Part shown: positions 42,601-54,600 of the stretch, in pieces
Numbering within the stretch: the stretch's first letter is position 1
Layout of the letters: each line of letters begins with the position of its first letter
DNA from: Acanthaster planci
Lineage: Eukaryota; Echinodermata; Asteroidea; Valvatida; Acanthasteridae
Reading direction: 5' to 3'
Length of the DNA stretch: 64,000 nucleotides
NCBI RefSeq assembly: GCF_001949145.1
Contig: NW_019091415.1
Location: forward strand, 449,135-513,134
Notes under the pieces: model-generated
Seen by the model: only the letters and a program-made list of their open reading frames with translations
Databases searched by the model: none
Told to the model about the DNA's origin: nothing
Translations under genes and position numbers: made by a program

Positions 42601-45600
42601 GAACGGATGATTCAACCACACTGAATTTCTACTGCTACTCCCGCAGCTTGTATGCACAAACTGCGGGATGCCAGCCACACATTTCTGACACGCACATTAC
42701 AAGGCCGGCTTCGTGCTAGCTTAGGTTAGTTAGAGTTTATACACAACTATATGGTTTTGTACCTTTGAGTTGGAAATCGTGTAATCTTAGTCTGGATCTT
42801 ACAGTTGTAAACTGATGAAACAAATCATAGAGATTATGCACAAATCGTACAAGTTGGCACAGTCTCTGATATTGCCAAAGAAAAGCACTGGAGGTGGAAG
42901 GACCAGGGGTATAGAAATTATGGCGGTGCAACAGGCCCATGAGTTCGGATGCCAGGGGTGCTGACTGGTGAGAAGTGGCCCCAAATCTGCTTTTCAATGG
43001 CACATTCACCGGGACAGACCCAGGAAGTGATGGCGGGTTGGCCTGGTAGCACTTTTGTCTAGTTCATGCTGGGAGCCCGTTGATGTGGACTGGAATTTCA
43101 ATGGGACTGGGTGAGCAGCAGTCAGCTGGAAAGGCGGTTGAGGCATTGACTCGCTTCCCCTACGAGTCTTGGTGAGCCTACCGGTAGCATTGGGGAGTTT
43201 GCCCAGGGAGCGCTATTCTCTGGTCCATACCTGAACACCCACGCTGAAGAGGAATTGGATGTCGGTGGGCTTAGGTGTGAAGCCGTCGCTTAGGTCAGCA
43301 GGTGAGGCACAGACTCACCTCCTGCAAGCCTTAGTGAGCCCTTACTGGTGGTGAAATGGTTGTACACAGTAAGGCTTCATCCCCTTTCTGCATATTGCAT
43401 GTAGGCATGGGGGGGTGACCAAGGCTGCATCAGCTCAGTCAGCAGCCCTGCATCTCAGTGGACTACTGTAAGGACATGGCAGTCCGTAGTCTAATGGCAC
43501 ATTAACCGGGACAGTCCCAGAAAGTGATGAGGAGTCGGCCCAGGTAGCGCTTTTCTGTTTCATGCCCAGGTGCCCTCCATGAAGAAGTAGACTGGTAGTT
43601 CTGTTGCCCATGTTGTGGTCTGCATTGTGCCTGCATGGCCTGGCACTGTATTCTTCGGGGCTGATGAAAATGGAGGAGCGACTCTTGAGGGTGTAGTGTC
43701 TAATTCACGCCTGGATGCCCCCATTGAAAGAATGTCTGAAGGCCGTGGATTGTGGCGTGAGGCAGTCGCTGTGGCTGGCGTGGGGCCATCCTCCCCTGAT
43801 CTTTGTGAGCCATGTCAGTGGAGTGACATATTCTTCGGTAGGCATTGGTGGAGTGTGTACTACCACAACAGATATCGTCGCCCGGTAGTTGCACTAGGGG
43901 AGCTGAGCATTCGGATCACATGCACCATAGTTCAGTACCCTTCATGTGGCCATTGACTAACCATGAATCTACATGTAACAAGGACCTGTGATGATAGAAC
44001 GGGCATTGGCATGGTGATCACGAACCTTGGCTTCAAACATTAACACCTCGATCTTACTGACTTGACTCCTGTCAGTCTATGGGGAAAGTTGAGGACTGCT
44101 GAATGCGTTAAGCCCCCAACAGTTCTGGGTCGCCCATTTAATCCTATGGGGCAGCGGGGACATTCGCGATTCTCGCAAAATGACAGGTACTACGCCGGTG
44201 AAAACAGCGACCTTGGCGACGTACACACGCACCAGCCAGTCCGAGGATCGGCTTATACAATCTTTCTTTGATCTGTACGTATGCGTGCGCTCATTGAACT
44301 TGTTTTCATTGGTGTGGTTATGGTGGTGTGGTTGCTACCCGCATTTTTATGAAACTCCCGGATGTCCGCGCTGCCCCATAGTACATTTATACTCTCGCTA
44401 GGTGATATGAGCTATGTAGAATCCAACCTACGAGCATGCACATACCAAAAATGACACGTCCTTTAGCAATGGCAGTAAGAAAAAAATGGACGAATATGGC
44501 AGTGGCACCGCAATGCATTGTGGTAATAGAGGGCGCACTACAGTTGATCAAGATTTTAGCGAATGGCAAAAGGCACGCACAGAAATTTGCATTTACAGTG
44601 ACTTTTTGGGTAGCATGAGCGCAGTGGACCCTCAACTTGGGGCAAATTGTGCTAATGAGAATAAGAAATTTCAAGTCCAGCTGGCAATTCACATTCCTTG
44701 CCTCAGGGAAGCTACATGTACAGTAGATCACTTTTGGAAGGATTTTTACACATTCAAAGTATATGTCCAAAAAGTATTTGGCAGACGTACACGTAATAAA
44801 GTTTGTTGGTGGTGGCCATCCAAGAAAACTAGCAAAAAGGTTGTCTGTGTACTCCCTTCCTCCCAAGCCCAAAGGTTTATTCCTAATCTTTATAAATAAG
44901 GGGTCATTCAAAAAGTTCAATGTTTTTAAATCTGATTTTCAGGGGTTCAGTGAAGCCCAATTTTTTGTTGAACCGTCATTAGACTCACATAATCAATTCT
45001 TAATTTTTAATTAATTTAATACAAAAAATCACACGTTCCCACTATTTTTGCATGTTTTTATCTCGGACATGATATTTGGACTTGAAACTGGAACAAGAGC
45101 ACTATGACAAAATTAAATGTCAACAGTCCATGGGAGAACGGCTACAGATGCAAAAAAAAAGCTTTTATATTGAGAAGGACAATATCAGAGAGCGACCATT
45201 TACCAACTCACTCTGGACAACTCAACCCCTGAGACAATTCAACTGGTGGGACAACTCAACCGTTAAGCAAGTCATCTGTTAAGACTGTAACTCAACTGTG
45301 CAAGGCATGAAAATGATGGAATGTGTGGCAGTAACAGGGATTGCAGTTTGTCACATTGCAACTAAACTCACCCAGCATGATGTGCCCAGGGACCCAATAA
45401 CGCACACATTAACTGCTGGGCTCCACGTCGGCCATCCCATCCAGTGTGGTGCAAGACTGCGACGCCAATGCAGTACATGCGCAATGGCGCAGTGCACCAC
45501 CTGCAGTACACAGGTGCTGGCGTGGAAATGGTCAATCTGTCTCCCAGTCAAGGAGCTTTTTTCTTCCTTTCTCTTTTTAAATTGGGAGTGGGAGAAAAGG

Positions 45601-48600
45601 TATGGGCAAAGTGACAGTGAACCTCATGCACACTCATGAGGAGTCGACTTCTCTCAAGCAACAACTTGTCCCAACAGTAGAGTTGTCTATTGATTTGAGG
45701 CATGGACAGTCAAGTTGTCCCACCGATCAAGTTGTCTCTGAGGTTGAGTTGTACCAATCAAGTTGGCAAATGGTCGAGTTGTCTCAGCCCCATTTGAACC
45801 TGCGGTCATACCGGTAAGGCAGCATTCAACATGGCTGCCACCCATGTATATTCATTTCCATGCCTTTGTGCACCACGTTGTTGAGAGTTTGAGCATGCGC
45901 ACTCAATTAACATACAAATAAAGTTCACAGAGTCAACCTGATAACCAAAAATTGATTAGACAACATTAGACCACCTTCTCATTAGACCTAGTTGCACAAA
46001 ATTTGACACGAATTCTGAAAACGTGATTTAAAAAAAAAAAACACAACCACATTTGAAAGAAAATACATCCACGATCACTCCCATCTTAAAACCATTTCTC
46101 CAGTTTATCAAAACTGACGAAATAAAGTGCTGTGTGTAGTAAGACCTGATCAAAATATTTGTAGTATTTTCAAGTTATTCCAAAACGAATATTTTGTATG
46201 AGAGTCATTTATCCATAGTAGTGCATATACCTGTGCATTGATGGAGTACATGTACGTGAAAATTGTGCATACATAAATTATGGCCGACCATCACTCGACA
46301 GCAGAGGTGGCAGCAAATCATTTTTTGCAATTCCAAGTCAAGTCACAAGTCATTATGTGCAAGTCCAACTCAAGTCACGAGTCATTAGGTCCAGTCACAA
46401 GTCAAGTCACAGGGCAAGTCAAGTCACACGTCATTTGATCTAAACACAAGACAAGCCGCAAGTCTCTTTGTCCAAGTACAAGTCAAGCTGCACATTATTT
46501 AGTCCAGCTGTTATAAGCAAACAGAACCAGGCGTCAACTTATTCAGTTATGAGTTATGGGTTTCAGACAGCTGAACACCTTTCTCCAATTATTTGACAAT
46601 TCCCTTTTCACTTGTATTGTAATTACTATTATTGCAGTTTATCACATACGTGCCATATATTGGACCTCTGTTTAATCTAATAAATGTACTTTGAAGATGA
46701 AATGATGACATACTGAGGGCACTGTTTATCCTAGTCATGCGTCAACGCAAAGCATAGCAGCATATGCATGCTGCCCTGATCAATAGCTGCAGCTGGGTGA
46801 AGCAGAAGCTGCCCAAGCCGAAGTCCAACTAAGGCATTAACTGAACAGCTTAATTAAATATATATGGCGCTGGTCGAGTAGCGTCTGACTTGGGTTGGTA
46901 ACAAGTCATTTTTGGCAAGTCAAGTCACAAGTCAAAGCTGGTATTTACAAGTAAAGTAACAAGTCACCAACATAGCGACTCGAGTCTGACTCAAGTCCGA
47001 GTCACATGACTTGAGTCAGCAACTCCAATCGACAGAGAGCAAAACTGAAATTGATAAAACTAATGAAGAGCAATTCGCAATAGCTTAAACATGTACATGT
47101 AACACAGTATATTTTTCAAATGCTCTTTCAATTACATGTACCTAACAGTGTTCTAGTAGAGCCAATAATTTTCTGCGATAGCAGAAAACGGACGGAATTT
47201 GCAGAATCAACACTTTGAAACGGAATCCACTGCTTGAAAAGGAATTTTGTCGCACTACTGCCAAATAAAATGGTGGGTCGATGTCCAACATTAACATATT
47301 GTGATCAAAGACTGTTACATGCAAGACCTACTCTGTGACTTCACTGTACATGTATGATTACACGTAATCTGATTTCATACACATGGAGTGGCACATTTAT
47401 TATCCATTGATTTTGGACAAAGTTTTTGGACAACAGTTTTTGGTGATCACACCCCGGCCGGAAATCTGCATTTATTTTTTTAATTTTCATTACACTGGAA
47501 CATTGCAAAGTATTTCCAAACACTACAGTTATTTTTCTTTTTTTTCTCCTTTTCTGGGAGGCGATGTGGTTCGGCAAATGGTTTCCGTGCATAGTTTAAA
47601 ACTTGCTCTTGTATTTCATGCTTACGAAGGTATGAAACAGAATTTGAATTTCTGAAGCTAAATTTGGGATTTGGCGAATCGGAAAATACCCATTTTGAAA
47701 CGGAAAATCACTGGCTCTATTCTAGCCACAGTGGGCAGCGCCAGGCGGCACTACCCAGTACTGTAAATTTCCGCCCGGCTCTCATGTTCAAATTGGTTTA
47801 AATCAAAAAATAACTGAAATATTACTGAAAATGCAGAGATGCCAACTTGTATAATTAGGTGTAATTTATACGATTTCTTGAGTTTGTTTACAACTGTACG
47901 ATCCAGACTAAGATTTTTTTTATTTCCAACTCGAAGATACATGTACAAAACCATACAGTTGAGTAAACTCTAAGTATATGTAAGCTACCGGTTGCACGGA
48001 GCGGGCCTCGTATGCGCACGTTAGAAGTGTGTCTCTGGCATCCCTCACTGCGTGAGTAGCGATAAAAACCAGTGTGGTTGAATCATCTGTTTGCCCCGAT
48101 TAACGCTATGATGAACGGGGGTGAATAGGCACGATCGCAACGTGATTGTGTACCTGTATATGGTATATGTACTGATTTCGTACACACATGTGTTGGTCAT
48201 CAAGATCGTGCTAAAGATGACGGGAGTGGAGGACTGTCGAGGATTTGATTCTTGGATGTTTGGTGAGCAAATTGACTTGCTTTTCACTGTGGCAACAAGT
48301 GAGCAGAAGTTCAGGGATGAATACAAATTGGCCTTTATTGCAAAGTCTTGTCGAGAAATTTATGTGTTTTGCAATGCATGTAACTGTGGCATGATAAACA
48401 TTGCCCACGCTGGATCTTACGACACCGAGAAGCACATTAGTTTGGCCAAGAAAAACAAAAGCGCTGCTTCCGATTAAATAGGGTTGTAGGTAAGGATTTT
48501 TTGACAATTTTTTCGTGCTGATTGAATGGGACGAAAGATGCCAAAAATTGCCCCAAATGTGATTACAATAAAAACTTACCAGAATTAAAGTGGAAATATA

Positions 48601-51600
48601 ATCAACAATGGAGTAAATTCACACTTGCATAATGCTAGTCAGGTAAATACAAGTGTTTTGATGTGACAAGTAGTTGTTGACAGGAGTTTGTTTTGAAAGA
48701 AAAGATGACAGGATTTTTTTTACTTTTTTTTCTAATTTGCCGATGAAAATCCATTGGGCTGCGTGGAAAATTTAAGGTTGGTCGGGAAACCAGAAAAGGA
48801 AAAGCAATAGGATTACACTTTTTCATTTTGAAAATGTGGAATCTCTAATTAAATGTACCAATTCGATCGTATCTCAAGCATCAGAAAGTGTTGAGAACTG
48901 CACTCACTACGCTTCGTAATCCAAAAATTTACCCAGGACTAAAATGGTCCTAGCTAGAATTCTATTACCAAGATATGCATGTGTGGAAAAAATGGAGAAC
49001 AATTCAAAATTTCAATTTCAAAATATCATGTTTTTATATTCAGAAATATAATGTTCACCCCATTTTCTCAGAAATGTCACTTAAGAAACACATCAAAAAA
49101 TGAAATCTGAAGCCTGATTGTATTTCTCTGGTATAAATTCAGCAAACTTTTACACAATGTGGAAGATCTCCTCAGAGGGATTTCGGTGTAGCTGTTTGCT
49201 GGCTGGCATCGCCATTTTAACAAGCAACAGAAGGCTTTGCCATATTTTAGCACATGCTCATAAACTACACGTAAGTGGAACCGGTGAACATACATGTACG
49301 TGCACCATGCATGCACTACAATACTGAATGAACAAAAATAAAAAAATTTTAAAATCAAAAATGGGGTAGGGTGGGTGGGTCAAAACATGTTTTTTAAAAA
49401 TCAGAATTCGAATGGACCCTAAGGCCAAAAGAATATATACTTCTGCTTCCGGTTTCCCGACCAACCCTAAGTTTTAGGTGTGACCCTAAGTTTTTTATCA
49501 GCAAGTTAAAAAATTTATTTTAAAAACACAATTTTTTTTTCAATACAAAGATGAATCCATTTGTCTTTTCTGTCTTTACACATCATCTCTGAACAACCTT
49601 TTTTCGTGTTAAAACATTTTTATTTAAATGTTTTCCAGCTTACATTTGCATTTTTTTAACAGAAAGAGTTCCCTTTGCATTTTGCTGTCGCAGTGGTGAA
49701 AACATGCAGACAAAGCTCAGTGCATTAAAGATACACGTATGCTGCGTTGGTTTCCGCCTCGCCCTGCCCATGCAAAGAACGCGGAATGGAAATGTGGCAA
49801 AAAATGTACACTAATGATGTCGTTACACTATACTCCAGCCGTACATGCATGTAACTCTAAAGCTGTTATGTTGAAAACATTGATGTCGCAAGAAGATTTC
49901 TGTAAGTTAATTCACGGCACTTACTCTGTTGTCTTTGAGTGTATTTTGGATGTTCACAAGTTAAATTTGAGGTTGTTTTACTCGTACATACTTGAAGCTA
50001 GCATGCTTCCCAAAAATTTCCTGTTGCCCACCCATCTGGATGCATCCTGGACACTCATCATGCGATACACGGACATTGTTGGCCAGTTTGCCATTGTGAT
50101 TACCAGACCAGCATTGTACATAGTGGTGTAAATTGTCCATAATTGTCGACTGTAGAAATTTCAACATACGTGTAGATTATTAGGCAAGTTGATTTATCCC
50201 ATTTGAGGCAATTTTTAGTAGCTTTTGTCCCCAGTTATGCCATTCAATCAGTACAAAAAAAATGAAAAAAAAAATAAATTCCAACCTACCGACCCTAATT
50301 TGGAGAGGCATGTCATTGGAAGCACAACTTGAGGAGGGCGGGCTAAGTAAAAATTTTGTTGGAAGTAACTGATTTTTTGGGCCTTGTATTTCAATAGTTC
50401 ATCAATTTAAAGCATCATTTGCTAACAAGTTTGTGGGCTATTTAATCATACTGTGCACCTATAACAACTAAAACGCCGTTTAAGTAATGGACTGTAAACA
50501 TGCATGAGCGTATACTTGTAAGACAGTTTAATACAGAGTTGCAGTTGGCTGTGATCAATGCACCAATGAGTAGCATTTGGGTGTCAAACCATAAATGCTA
50601 ACTTTTGAATGAAAATATACAATATAAAAATGAGCAAAATCTTACAGGATCAACTGGTGTTGGTGTTGGTTTCTCTGATGCATTCAAATGTCTATCCTCA
50701 TTCTCCTCATCATTTTCCTCCTGCACTTGTACAGAGTTACTTATGTCCCCATTGGGAACAGTTTCTCCATTGCGACATGTTCCATTCAGAAGACCTGCCA
50801 CATAAAATTGTAGAATTAAGTTATAATTAAATGTACAACATACCATGTAAATTTCTGCAAAAATAAATGATTCAAAATACCACAGTAAGTTTTTTAGTAA
50901 TCTTTATGGCTGTATAAAATCTTCCACAACTTTTGATAACAAATGTTTAGAAATCAAACAAAGCATTTTCATGTTATGGTACACGGCAACTGGGGGCCAA
51001 AGGTCATCCAAAAACTGAATTTTTCCATATGCATATGTACATGTATGAATGGATCTGTTAAGCAAACTTGTTGAAATGTTGAAATCCGTTCTTTCTTCTG
51101 TCAAGCTGTTTTTCCCTTCTCGTTTTGAATTTCATATCCACTGCTGATGTTGAAACAATAAAATTCATGCAAATTTTTTTTAATGCAGAATGACAAACAA
51201 ATGCATAATCTTACGCTATGCAAATTTAACCAAGAATATTGAACAAAATAATTACATCTTACATGATAATCCATGTCTGTGATTCACAGTAAGTCAATTG
51301 GGTAGGCCTGCTTTTTCTTTAGAATTTTGCAAAAAGAGTCGCAGCAGAGAGAAAGGAGTTGTGTACAACCAGCGAGCATTTATTTGCTTAAGTCAGTCTG
51401 ACAAGCATGGTCTAACAAAGGTCAACCTATGTGTTAAGTCAGTCTGACAAGTATGGTCTAACAAAGGTCAACCTATGTGTACATAACATGCTTGCAAATG
51501 CAATTAACAATTACACACAAAAACCAGTTTAGTGACCGTCACACTATGCAATGCAATTTTTCTCAATTTGCTTTAGTTAGATATCATCTTTCTGTAATGC

Positions 51601-54600
51601 TTGCAACAAGGTTGAATCAATAATGATAACTGCTGCACGTGTATTTATCCACAAACGGATCAACAAGAATATAAGAGCCCCTGGAGGAGAGAATGGCTCT
51701 GACCCAAACCACAAAGCATGAATGTTGGCATGAGCCAGCACCCCCCGGTGATAGATCGCTCGTTCATTTGTGCCGACCCCACCCCCTCAAGATGAGCAAT
51801 TCCACCTCTCCTCCCAGGGCCTGGGCCATCCAACCCACAAATTCAATGTAATCATCTTTCAGAATAGATCGAATGGCACCAGATCTACAGCTTGGTTTTA
51901 ACAAATTAACATTGGAGCCATCTATATTTCTACCTTGTCACATTTGTTCGTTGGTTCTCGTTGTGCTAGTTTCTTAAGTATCGTCTCACGCCCTTGACCC
52001 CCTTGTGCATACAATTGTTCCTGAACTCAAGACCAGCTAAGACAACAACAGTTGCACCCAAGAGTGGCACTCATGCCATAACACTTAGCGGACCATTTTT
52101 GGTCACCAAGAGACACCGTAAATTAGGTAATTCCTTATATTCACTATAAGTTAACAATGACTTCCGAAGAGCGGCACTATTGCCATAGCATTTAGTATAC
52201 CAGTTCCGTTACCAATTGACACATTTAAGCTAGGTACATAACTACATCTACTACAAGTTAACAATGACATCCATGATCTTACATATTTTAAGTAAGTGCC
52301 TTTGTGGCTACCCAATCGTCTTCTGGGACACCAATTTGTGCCCACGGAGACAATGTGAATTAAGTTGTGTCATTCCCCTCCCTTTCGGTCCAAGGACTGT
52401 GCTGTCCTGCAGGCCTATTGTACGTAAGATACTCAAATCAATGAAACTACATGTGTGTTGCTGGACTCGATATCTGCCGCTTGGAGTGCAGCTGCAAAGT
52501 CTTGAATGAAAATATCGAACCCCTCATTAGATAGATGAATCCCATCTTTATGGAATAGCCAGGGGCATGATATTATTATCTGTGGGTGGAATATCAATGA
52601 TGTGTTTTTCAGTTTGTTCAACCGACGTCTAGCGTAGAAATTCAAAGATTTGCTAACCCAATCCAGAGCTTTCTGTGATGAGCTTTCCTTCTACCAGCTG
52701 CAGTACACCATTCTGGGTAGAATACAGGACCAATTTACGTGGCAGTTAAGCAGCCAGTGCCGAATTATGGATATGCCAGCAACTATTGCATCACGGCTGC
52801 ATTTTGCTTCGAATCATCCCACGTCATTCGACCCCAAATGTACAATCAGCAATGATGGAGGTAGGTGTGCCTACAGCAGCCTCTTCAAGTCTTTTGGCAA
52901 GTCATGGAACAGTCTTCCCCCCCCCCACCAAACCAGTGGACCTCTACACTGGTGGTGCCTAGAGTAGCCGAATGTGTAGCCATGGCTCGGTCTTTAGCTC
53001 AAAGAATAAGACTGTCGCCGACCACCCACACTCTGTATGACCTGTAAGCCCGATGAGAATAACAGATTGTGAGGCACATAGCCCACTTGGTAGACAATAC
53101 ACTTAATCACATTAAAGCTACAGTATAAACATCTGTGCTACATGTATCTCTGGGTGAAGATCTCCCATGGGGTTTCGCATGGGCCATTTTTGTACGGGAA
53201 ACCCCCGCCGATTGATCAGTGACTTCGCTGCTTATCCTGGGGGATGTTACATCCTAATGTACATGTGAAAAATGTCATTTTGCCATTTGCCCATTCATTT
53301 TATTTGTGCAGCAGATGCGGCGTTTAAAGCCGCTGTGGTTGCAGCACCAGTGAAGTCCAACATATCCCAAGGCCTTGTGTCACATTGCTCTAAACGGGTA
53401 TTGTGTGAGGGGGGTGCCGTCAACTTGAATAAACAGAGGGTCCCTGATTGCAGGCTGTAGACCCAGATACCCTATCATTGCTTGCAGCGGGCACAAGTCA
53501 ACAGTGCCCACTTCTATTCGTAGGGTGACAGCCCACCCCTGCTGATCGGTTTTTGAGAATGGAATCCGAACTAATAGAACCTGCCCCAATCCCTACTGGA
53601 TATCTGTAATGGCCAGCACCCGTCCAGAGGGACCTCCTCTCATGGGGATCGTGAACTCCCCAACTTGCAAGAGGCCAGAGTACGCGAGCAGGAACGTGGC
53701 CTAAAACAAGACACATTCAAAGGGGGCTGTACATACAGTCCGTAATGCCGGAACAATTTGACGTAACATATCCCACGTGATGGGGCACCTAGTGTCTTGG
53801 CGCCCCATTCTGTCTCCTATGGCCCTCTTTTATCTTTTATATTAGAAAGTGATGGGTAGCGTCCTCCCAGCTATGATTATTGTGCAAAAGAGACAGCGCT
53901 GCCACGTGCAATGCAATTATTGATGAGGCTTAGAATCCTTTAATAGACAGTGCTGCGATAAAGGACAGAACGTGGCACTTCGTGGTCGGCCATGAGGTGT
54001 CATAGCTTACACCACTGCGGAAGTCTTGAAATGTATCTATGGCCCGTTGGTAGGCATCTACCAACCTTGGGCCTGGTGCTAAAGAAAAAGAAAGCAGCCT
54101 GTGAGCCTCATGGGCTAGATCTTCCAGAGGGAATCTGGCGACAGTGCTGTTCTTGCTCTACGCATGAAATCATTTTCATGCCTAGCGTGAATCTGAAAGT
54201 GAATTCTTAGCATAAATTCTCCCATCCCAATTCACAGTGTTAGCTTTCAGTTTCAACATACTGCATATCGCAAGCACACTTATTCATACTTCAAAACTTA
54301 CATGTACCCACCTGATGGTTGTAGCTTTACAATTTTCCCAACTAGATTTGGACGCCAAAGAAATCTGACAAACTATTCAAAATTTTATGCAGAGCACATT
54401 TCCAATTATTTTGTCGATATTTATGTGTTTGCTTTTGTACGTCGTTACATCGGGACTGAAGTACTAAAAAATATATCAGAAATTTTTGTCAAGGAGTCCA
54501 TGCAGCCCTATTAAGCATCATGATATGCTTAAGTTGTAGCCTGCAGTTCATTATTTAGAATTGAAAAGATGGTGAATATAATTTTGTATAATTAATTGTG

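Larger units (their letters stand above)
52440..54130 (-). mobile_element. Ngaro/Crypton-like element remnant: tyrosine recombinase followed by SGNH hydrolase
   Basis: On the minus strand a tyrosine recombinase (54130-53060) is followed by an SGNH hydrolase (53040-52440). The pairing is the one I know from Ngaro-type tyrosine-recombinase retroelements of fish and marine invertebrates. No reverse transcriptase is visible. Stops and frame changes show it is dead. It lies in DNAH2 intron 1 in the same orientation as the gene. Confidence 0.8.

Noticed and set aside
43615-43956. 113-codon plus-strand frame as a gene
   Set aside because: It is antisense to the gag-like repeat and shows no motif.
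46304-47030. CRISPR-like array from recurring AAGTCAAGTCAC
   Set aside because: Unit spacing is irregular, spacers are absent and the DNA is eukaryotic.
49739-50131. 130-codon plus-strand frame as a gene
   Set aside because: It lies within an eroded copy of the CAGAGATGCC element, antisense to it, with no known domain.
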